Assembly (NCBI GenBank): GCA_963693365.1
Contig: CAVNZM010000017.1
Span: 2,108,001-2,172,000 of the forward strand
Reading direction: 5' to 3'
Length of the DNA: 64,000 nt
From: Amoebidium appalachense
Lineage: Eukaryota > Ichthyosporea
Position 1 is the stretch's first letter. Each line of letters starts with the position of its first letter. Made by a program: the position numbers and the translations under genes. Shown here piece after piece: positions 56,050 through 64,000 of the stretch. The notes under the pieces are model-generated. The model saw only the letters and a program-made list of their open reading frames with translations. It had not been told where the DNA came from and searched no databases.

Positions 56050-56215
56050 ATTGGGGGGGTTGAATGCGGAACACAGTACGAAGTACGCATACACGATGAG
56101 AAGCATGGTGCAGGACACATGCAAAAGCAAACATTCAGGTATGCAACATCATCCATGTGCACAGTATGCGTCATAAGCAGAGCCCATCCTCAGGGAGGAC
56201 CCATGGGGGTTTTGG
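56050..56215 (+). repeat. Family A repeat, head only
   Basis: TTGAATGCGGAACACAGTAC through AGCAGAGCCCATCCTCAGGG, with a few substitutions, then a G-run. Confidence 0.93.
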
Positions 56216-56459
56216 GGGGGGGGGGGGGGGGGGGGGGGAGGGGGGGGGGGAGAGATAGAGAGAGGGAGACAGGGGGAAGGGAGAGAAGGGGGGGGGGGGG
56301 GGGGAGGGAGAGAGAGAGGGAGAGGGGGGGAGGGGGGGGGGGGGGGGGAGTTTGAAAAGATGGTGTGGGCAATAAAGGAACACACGGAGAGAAAGAACAA
56401 AGAAGCGGGCAGTTTATAGACGTGGCTGAATCTAAAAACCTATACTACCCCCCCCCCCC

Positions 56460-56500
<41 letters not shown>

Positions 56501-56745
56501 GAATAAACCAAAATGGAAATTAAAAAAAACAGATAAATCAAAATAAAAACGGGTGCTAGTCATACTTATGTACCCACGAACCTCTCTTCATGTTCACCCT
56601 CTGAGCATTTGAAGGTTGCTTTCTGGCCATATAAAACAGCGCCGTTTTGTAAAGGCCAACACATGATGATGTTATAATGACGCCATGATGAGGTCAGTCC
56701 CAGCCTTTGCCGTCGACTGGCCCCCATTCCTCCTTCGGCCCACTG

Positions 56746-56882
<137 letters not shown>

Positions 56883-57062
56883 AGGGGGGAAGACAGGAAG
56901 GTGAGAAAGGGAGGGGGTGGAGAAGACGATAGAAGAGACACCCCACAGGGGGCTGCAGGGGTGGAGGCCAGAATCATCCACAGCTCCCAACTCTCGCCCA
57001 ACTACCTTGCACTCAAAACACTACACCTCAGAAGCAGCGAGGGCATCCCCGCAGGCGGGGGA

Positions 57063-57235
57063 AAGGGGGGGGGGTGGGAGGGGGGTGGGGGTGGGGGGGG
57101 GGAGGTTTGGAACACATTACATGTGTGCAAAGTACGCAACCATGATGGACAACGCATTGCAGATTGCAAGTCACACACTGAGTATGCATCATAAGAGGAG
57201 CCCATCGTCCGGCGGCGCGGCGCGGGGGAGGGGAA

Positions 57236-57269
<34 letters not shown>

Positions 57270-57300
57270 GGGGGGGGGGGGGGGGGGGAGGAGGGATTGG
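57063..57300 (+). repeat. Diverged poly-G-headed interspersed repeat between G-runs
   Basis: The body at 57109-57215 has GCAAAGTACGCAACCATGAT, GGACAACGCATTGCAGATTG and GTATGCATCATAAGAGGAGC in family order. Confidence 0.8.
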
Positions 57301-57304
57301 ATAC

Positions 57305-57438
57305 CTATCGTCTATCCATTTTCCGAACAGTTTCAGCTGGGCCGTGAGCATGATATGGTCGGATGGCTCTGTGGCGTTGGGTAGCGGCCCCTTGACATCT
57401 TTCCTGTTGTGTCAAAGTGTGAATAGAGGTGGAAAGGG

Positions 57439-57537
<99 letters not shown>

Positions 57538-57910
57538 TGCGTGCGTGCGTGTGTGCGTGCGTGCGTGTGTGTGTGTGTGTGTGTGTGTGAAGGAGGGAGC
57601 CGGGGGGGGGGGGGGGGGGGGGGGAAGAGGGTGAGGAAGGGGTAGAGGGGAATGAGGGAAAAGGGTGTGTGTATGTGTGTGTCTGTGTGTGTGTGTGTAT
57701 GTGTGTGTGGGGAGATGGGGGGGGGGGGGGGGGGGGGGAGGGGGGAGGGAGAAGGGGGAGGGGGATAAGAGAGGTACACATAGGCTATGACGGGGCAAGC
57801 ACGAGTGGTGCGAGATGTGTTTTTTTTTTTTTGTGTGTGTGTGTGTGTATGTGTTGTGCCGAGGGGTGGGGGTTGTGTTTGAGTGGGGCGGGGTGGGGTG
57901 GGGCGTGTGT

Positions 57911-57941
<31 letters not shown>

Positions 57942-58087
57942 TAGGTATTTGGCTACTGGAAGGGCTGGTGCGAGGGTGGATTTAAAAAAAGAAAGACAGG
58001 GAAGGGAGAGGAGGGGATTGGCATGCAGTACACAGCATAGAGTTACACCACCCAGAGAATTGGCATGCCAACACCAGCATGATGTCT

Positions 58088-58131
<44 letters not shown>

Positions 58132-58455
58132 GGGGCGGGTGGGGGGGGGGGGGGGGGGGGGGGGGAGATTGAACCTGTCACAGAGCACGAAGTACACACA
58201 CGTGACGGACAACACCAAGACGATATTGCAAAGCACACACAAAGAGTAAGCATCATTGTAGGGGGGAAAGAGGGGTTGAGGGGGGGGGGGGGGGGGGGGA
58301 ACGGTGCAAATACAGAGACACAAACTGTTTCCAGCCCGACAACTCCATGCCTTATGGGCTCCCGAATATCTCCAGGGGAAGGGGGGAGGGGATAGGGGAG
58401 AGGAGGCAGGTGAGACCCGCCTCGTGAAGGAAGGCGAAAGGGGGGAAGGTGTATC

Positions 58456-58495
<40 letters not shown>

Positions 58496-58522
58496 CGCGC
58501 GTAGGGGGAGGGGGGCTGGGTT

Positions 58523-58558
<36 letters not shown>

Positions 58559-60078
58559 GTCGGATAAACACCCTCCCACGGTAAGGGGTTGATAAAGGGA
58601 GGGGGAGGAGGGGGGGGGAGTGGAGAAGGGGAAGGGGAGAGAAAGAGAGACTAGGGGAGGGGGGAGGGGGAGGGGGGAGGGGGGAGCGAGGGGAGGGGGG
58701 GGGGGGGGGGGGAAGAAGGGGAGGGGGGGGGAGGTGAGGGGCAGGGGGTCATGCCTATGTGGGAGCGCGGGGACCTCGTCTATGTAGACATCATCTGTAG
58801 TGAAGACATAGTCGAGGGTGTCGATAAAGGGGGGTTGGTTCTTGATGCGCGCATGGTTGGTGAAGTCGGGCTCGCACCCGTGTGCCTGTGGGGAAAATAA
58901 ATATTCATAAAATAAATATAAATAAATAAATAATAAATAAATATTCAACACCTAGACATAAACACGCACGTTCACCATGCATCCGTGTGCCTGTGGGGAA
59001 AATAAATATTCATAAAATAAATATAAATAAATAAATAATAAATAAATATTCAACACCTAGACATAAACACGCACGTTCACCATGCATGAATAGCTCCCCC
59101 CCCCCCCCCCAAAAAAAAAATAAAATAAAATAAAATAAAAAAATGAATCCCCCCCCCCCCCCCCCCCCCTCTCCCTCCTCCCCTGGCGGGGCATCCCCCG
59201 TGCTCTCTCCTCCAGCCACAACGCTAAAGAGTAATTGCCAAGTTGAGTTCATGTGTACATAACCCCAATTCCTTACATCCATGCAGGACAAATTTCCAAG
59301 CAAACTCTTCTAACGGCGACCCTTAAGAAATCTCAAAGAAATTAGTAACGGCACCACATTTCTTGCACCCACAACCTTATACAAATAAATTAATCAAAAG
59401 TATTTTTTGAATTTTGATACACAGCCTTTAAAACCTCCCAAAGGAACCAGCTTCAACCTTACCTCCTTGTAAGCACTCTTCATATGTATTTTTTGAATTT
59501 GATACGCAACCCTTAAAACCTTTAAAGAAACCTGCAGCAACCCACCTCCTTATAAGCGCTCTTCATATGCCTCTTGATCTCCGGTCTCCACATATCATAC
59601 TTTGGTATCAACGGGTAGTCAGGGTGGTTCGGCTCCAGATCCCCCGTCGTCACCAACTGATAGCACGAATCACCCGGCTTGAAATTAAAGTCCCCTGCAG
59701 CCAATGAAATCATTAGGTTAAACCCCTAAGGGCCTTAAAAGGCCTAGACATTGTGATAACAATTTCCTGGTTTAAAGTTGAAATCCCCTGCAGCCAATGG
59801 AATCACTAGGTTAGAAATCCATGGGATATCATGGGGTTTCGAATGATAGCACGAATCACCTGGGTTTCTTATTGAAGTCCCCTGCAGTCAATAAAATTAT
59901 TAGGCTAAAAACCCACTGGATTTATAAGCCTTTGCTTTTGTGATATCACGAATTGCCTGGTTTGAAGTTAAAATCCTCTGAAAACAGCCAATGAAATCCT
60001 TAGGTTAGAACCCTTTAGGATTTACAATAAAGCTTAGGGTTGGTTGTACGTGTAAAAGTACGTGTTTCCGTGTGTGTG

Positions 60079-60133
<55 letters not shown>

Positions 60134-60254
60134 ACGCGCGCGCGCGCGCGCGCGTGCGTGTGCGTGTGTGCGCGAGCTCGAGCGTGCATGTGTCTGTGTG
60201 CACCTGTGTTTGTGTTTGTGTGTGTGTGTGTGTGTTTGTGTGCATGTGTGTGTG

Positions 60255-60346
<92 letters not shown>

Positions 60347-60479
60347 TGTCTGTTTGTATGTTGGTGTATGTGTGGGTGTGCGTGTGAGTGTAAGTGACAC
60401 AGAGTGTGGGCGTGTCCGCGTGTGTGCTTGTGTGTGCGCATGTGCGTGTGTGTTTGTGTGCGCACATGTGTGTGTGGGT

Positions 60480-60542
<63 letters not shown>

Positions 60543-60801
60543 CCTGTGTGTTTTGATTTTAAGCATACCTGCCAGTATAGCAGGGTAAGGTCCGGCCTTG
60601 ATCTGCACGTACTGGACTGCCAGTGCTGTGTGCATCACCATCACCTGCTCACAAACAGACAATGGTCAGACGGCGGCACGAGAGTGTGACTTAACATATC
60701 CTTATCTCTTCTCTCACCCCTATCTCTCTTACTTCCTCCCCCCCCCCTCCCCCCTCTCTCTCCCTCCCTCCCTCCCTCCCTCCCTCACTCACTCTCTCTC
60801 T

Positions 60802-60844
<43 letters not shown>

Positions 60845-62126
60845 CTCAAGCTCTTTTGCTCTCCCCCCCCCCCCCCCCCTCTCTCTCTCTCTCACCCACC
60901 GGCCCGCCCGCCCTCCCTCCCCCCTCCCTCCCTCCCTCCCCCCCTCCCGCCTCCCCGTCCCTCCTCCCATCCATCCATCTCCCCCTCCCCCCTCCCTCCC
61001 TCCCCGCCTCCCTCTCTCCCCCATTCTCTAACCCTCCCTCCCCCCCCCCCCCCCCGTCCCCCCCCCCCCCCCTCTCCCTCTCCCCTCTCTTTCCCCCCCT
61101 CCCCTCTCTCCCCCTCTCTCTCTCTCACTATCACCGTACCTCTCTGGCTCTCTCCCCCCCCCCCCCCCCCCATCTCCCTTCCCCACTCACCCCTCCGCCC
61201 CCCCTCCCTCCCTCCCTACCCTGTTCCTTTCTCTCTCTCTCTCTCTCCCCCCCCCCTCCCCCCCCCCCCCCTGGGTCTCCTAACACACTCCCCCCCCCCC
61301 CCCTCTCCCTCCACCTCGCCTCTTTTTCTCCACCTCTTGCGCTCCCCCCCCCCCCCCCCCCCCCCCCCCCCACATCCTCCTCCCTCTCCCTTTCTCTCTC
61401 TCTCTCTCTCTCCCCCCCCCCCCCCCCCCCCCCCCCCCTCTTCCCTCCCTCCCTCCTTTGGTCATTACCAATCGCCATAAACAGAAGAAACTACGACATC
61501 CCAAATCATTCGTTACCATCAACGGACAACATAATGCAAAAATGCAAAAAGGGCATACATACACACACACACGCACACACACAAAGCATGCCGCACAGCA
61601 TTTGGGGCGGTGGCCAGGGGGGGGGGGGGGAAGCAGGGGGCGCGAGGCGTGGGGGTTGGGGGAGAGGGGGAGGGGGGGGGGGGGGGGGGGAATAGTTACG
61701 GCAGGGGCAAAGAATGCACATGGCATGTGGTATGTCGACACACAGAAGACGGTGTTTGTGTCTGTGCACTGGAGGCGGGCAAAAATAATGCCGTTGTCCC
61801 GATGCTTGCTGTAGCTGTATGCATCAATGGGTTCCTGGTAACGCCACAACCTGTGAAGCACAATCGGTTTTTCTTCAGTGAAGGAATGACATACAGGAAA
61901 CGTTGGAGTGTAGGGCCCATCCTCCTGAGGAGGAAGAGGGGGGGGAGGAAGGGGGGAGGGGAATAGGGTGAAGGCTCGGAAAGAGACATGGGACAGCCGC
62001 TTAAAGGAAACACCGAATGAAGATTTGTACTGGAAACTGGAACTCCTCTTCTTTCTTTCGTTTTCTTTCTTATTTAGGGTTTTGTCTTTTGTTTTCAGCT
62101 ATTTAAAAAGGTTTTTTTTTTTTTTT

Positions 62127-62169
<43 letters not shown>

Positions 62170-62306
62170 GGAGAGTGGAAGGAAAAAAGAGACATGGGGC
62201 AAAGTAGAAAGTACAGTCCTGTTAGGTCGGGGGTAGACGGTTGAGAGTGTGGATACCTTGGTTGGGTGAGCTTGTGTTTGTTGGTGATTCTGATGGTGGT
62301 GATCCC

Positions 62307-62340
<34 letters not shown>

Positions 62341-62478
62341 GGAGGGGGAGGGGGGACACCTACATTCCTGTCAGCTTTCTCCACGTAGCCTGAGCCATGC
62401 CCCCAAGTGACGTCATCAAATCACCTAAGCGGCCCCATGGGTGGCTCGGTGCCGGGGGCCAATGCTTTGTGTCTGTGT

Positions 62479-62523
<45 letters not shown>

Positions 62524-63281
62524 GGGGGGGGGGGGTTACTGGATGGGTGGGGGTGTCATGCGTGTGCATCACTTATGAGCATGTGTGTTTCCGTGTTTGC
62601 ATGTGTGCATGTGTGTGTGTGTGTGTGCGATTGTGTACACGCAAGAACGTGTTTGTATGTGTATGAGTGTGTTTGTTTGGTTGGTTGGTTGCTTGGTAGG
62701 TGGTGGGTGTCGGTGTGTGGCCGTGCACCCTCTTTCTCTAGCCGTTTAGGTGTGTGGGCTTGGTAAAAGCGGGGCCGGGGGGGAGGGGGGGGGGGGGGAG
62801 GTAGAAACAGGGAAACGAGAAAAGAAAGGAGACCAGGAAAGAAAGCAAGGAGTACCAAACAAATTTATAAAATATAATCAGAATGGGAAAAAAAATCCAA
62901 AAGAAGAACACAAAGAGGCAAAAAAGAAAAAAGAAAAGGGGGGGAGTGGGGGGGGGGGGAGAGGAGGAGGAGGGAGGGGGGGGGGGGGGGGAGGGGGGCA
63001 GAAAAGAGAAGAGAAGAAAACCTCGGGGGAGGGGTGCGGGGTGAGGGCAAGAAGGGGTTTAGATGTGCTACAGAGTGCGAAGTATGCATTCACGACCGAT
63101 AAACACAATCCGGATTTTTCCAAAAAAAGAGCACACAAAGACCATCCACCATCTCTCTCCTTTCTCTCTCTCTCTCTCCTTCCTCCCTCCCTCTCTCCCT
63201 TTCTCTCTCTCTCTCTCTCTCTCTCTCCCCCCCCCCCCCCCCTCTCTCGCTCTGTGTGTGTGTCTGTGTGCGCGTGTGTGT

Positions 63282-63312
<31 letters not shown>

Positions 63313-63394
63313 GGGGGAGGGGGCTCCCACCTGCCAGTCGGTCAATGCTGATCTCCTGAGACTTGTACTTTTTGTTTGGAAACGCAAGGCCCAC
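57305..63394 (-). CDS. Endonuclease/exonuclease/phosphatase (EEP, CCR4/nocturnin-like) family nuclease, partial
   Basis: Seven exons join in phase on minus: 63394-63331, 62472-62364, 61850-61700, 60644-60569, 59694-59546, 58885-58755 and 57403-57305. Readable family motifs, in order: [56 protein letters not shown] (the Asp-x-Asn metal/phosphate site), [34 protein letters not shown] and [15 protein letters not shown] (the catalytic Asp-His pair). These are the C-terminal two-thirds of a Mg-dependent phosphodiesterase fold acting on nucleic acids or related phosphodiesters; the substrate cannot be told. The first third, with the catalytic Glu, is not present up to the right edge. The last exon is not found. 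The intron 58754-57404 is best explained as GC-AG. Confidence 0.85.
57438..57745. repeat. (TG)n and poly-G tracts upstream of EEP exon
   Basis: TG arrays with CG variants and two G-runs. In sense they are CA and C, lying before the acceptor at 57404. Confidence 0.95.
58140..58300 (+). repeat. Diverged poly-G-headed interspersed repeat
   Basis: A G-run, then AGAGCACGAAGTACACACAC, GACGGACAACACCAAGACGA and CACAAAGAGTAAGCATCATT. Confidence 0.8.
58885..59095. repeat. Tandem duplication of about 100 bp including an EEP exon acceptor flank
   Basis: CCGTGTGCCTGTGGGGAAAA followed by TAAATATTCATAAAATAAAT occurs at 58879 and 58984, each ending in GTTCACCATGCAT. The second copy repeats the acceptor and the first few bases of the exon at 58885. 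Confidence 0.88.
59460..60010. repeat. Tandem repeats on both sides of an EEP exon, copying its splice sites
   Basis: On the low side, ACCTCCTTGTAAGCACTCTT repeats the exon end and donor about 82 bases from the real one. On the high side, about 100-base units repeat the acceptor edge (CCCCTGCAGCCAATG) near 59695, 59787, 59880 and, decayed, 59975. Confidence 0.85.
60074..60541. repeat. (TG)n tract in EEP intron
   Basis: About 470 bases of TG with CG interruptions, CA in sense. Confidence 0.97.
60700..61455. repeat. Pyrimidine-only tract of CT, CCCT and C-runs
   Basis: About 750 bases with very few purines on plus, so purine (G-rich) in the sense direction of the EEP gene, ending about 60 bases from the exon acceptor at 60645. 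Confidence 0.95.
63040..63140 (+). repeat. Diverged head of the poly-G-headed interspersed repeat
   Basis: GTGCTACAGAGTGCGAAGTA, TGCATTCACGACCGATAAAC and AAAAAAAGAGCACACAAAG follow in family order. Confidence 0.7.
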
Positions 63395-63514
63395 CTGTGT
63401 GCGTAATATATCAGTACAAAGAAGTGATATTAACCTTCATGGCCAATTTTGTTTCTGAATACAAGTCAGGGTCTGAATGCAAATCAGGGCGGTGGAGGGC
63501 AGGGGAGGGCGCCG

Positions 63515-63660
63515 CGGGGGGGGGGGGGGGGGGGGGGGGTAGAATGTGCTATAGAGTTCGAAGTACACATTCATCATGTAAAACACCATGGAGAGTGCAA
63601 GGCACACATAAAAAGAGCATGCATGAGATGCAGAGCCCATTCATATGGGGAGCAACAAGG
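63515..63660 (+). repeat. Diverged poly-G-headed interspersed repeat
   Basis: A G-run, then GAATGTGCTATAGAGTTCGA, AGTACACATTCATCATG, a GAGTGCAAGGCACACATAAA block and GATGCAGAGCCCATTCATAT. Confidence 0.85.
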
Positions 63661-63950
63661 TTTTGGTTGAATATACGCACTAGGAAGTCTCGGTGGAAAA
63701 TGAGGAGAGAAGAGGAGGGTGGAGGGTGGGGTGGAGTGGGGAGGGAAGGGTGGTGGTGGTGGTGTTAGTGGTTGGGGGGGAGGGGAGGGAGGGGAGGGAG
63801 AAAGAGGGGGGGGAGGGGGGGCGTCCACACACATAAACAGTGGTCAGGTTTGTCTGCTTTGAATATTGGTAACTGGTTGGTTTCGTTGATGTTTGTTTCT
63901 CTTCTCTTCACCCCCTCCCTTGGCCTCCTCCACTAATCCCCCCTCCTCCG

Positions 63951-63987
<37 letters not shown>

Positions 63988-64000
63988 CCCCACCCCCCTA
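63661..64000. other. Right edge: G-rich then C-rich sequence, no exon seen
   Basis: Purine-rich sequence to about 63825, 100 unique bases, then C-runs to the end. The upstream EEP exons must lie beyond the window. Confidence 0.5.

Overview
This window is nuclear DNA of an intron-rich eukaryote. It carries split genes with GT-AG (and a few GC-AG) introns, very long C/G homopolymer runs and huge (CA/TG)n tracts. The gene set (an EPS15-type EH/DPF endocytic scaffold and a four-RRM PTB protein) fits an opisthokont. A unicellular holozoan such as an ichthyosporean is a guess from gene style, not something the sequence proves. Most long open frames are translations of simple repeats. Real exons were picked by family motifs, splice sites and agreement of reading phase.

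Layout, left to right. (1) 1-1870: a direct second copy of 6375-7860 that turns into a stretch with every T missing, almost certainly a sequencing or assembly artefact. (2) 3093-11013, minus strand: a six-exon gene of about 1,547 codons. It has a Cys/His-rich DUF6729-like region and a split RNase-H/DDE transposase-like core, with a complete DEDDy (WRN/RRP6-type) 3'-5' exonuclease placed between the second Asp and the Glu. (3) 12478-28207, plus strand: an EPS15-like gene of about 19 exons with two EH domains and 14 DPF motifs. (4) 28586-29341: a small terminal-inverted-repeat element with a short basic ORF. (5) 31513-45739, minus strand: a complete 12-exon polypyrimidine-tract-binding protein gene (629 aa). 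Its introns hold many copies of a poly-G-headed interspersed repeat, including a 452-bp tandem array. (6) 47996-48745: a foldback element built from a GCAGAATTATTCTGC-type palindrome. (7) 53263-54330, plus strand: a single-exon gene for a putative cysteine peptidase with a DSH motif. (8) 57305-63394, minus strand: seven consecutive exons of an endonuclease/exonuclease/phosphatase-family nuclease whose 5' exons lie beyond the right edge.

The genes alternate in strand and do not form a pathway. They look like housekeeping genes (endocytosis, splicing control, RNA/phosphodiester cleavage) interspersed with mobile DNA. The most unusual features are the transposase with an embedded exonuclease, the consistent order of C-runs before G-runs inside introns (read in the sense direction), one intron with facing (TG)n and (CA)n arms, and several tandem duplications that copy an exon edge together with its splice site.
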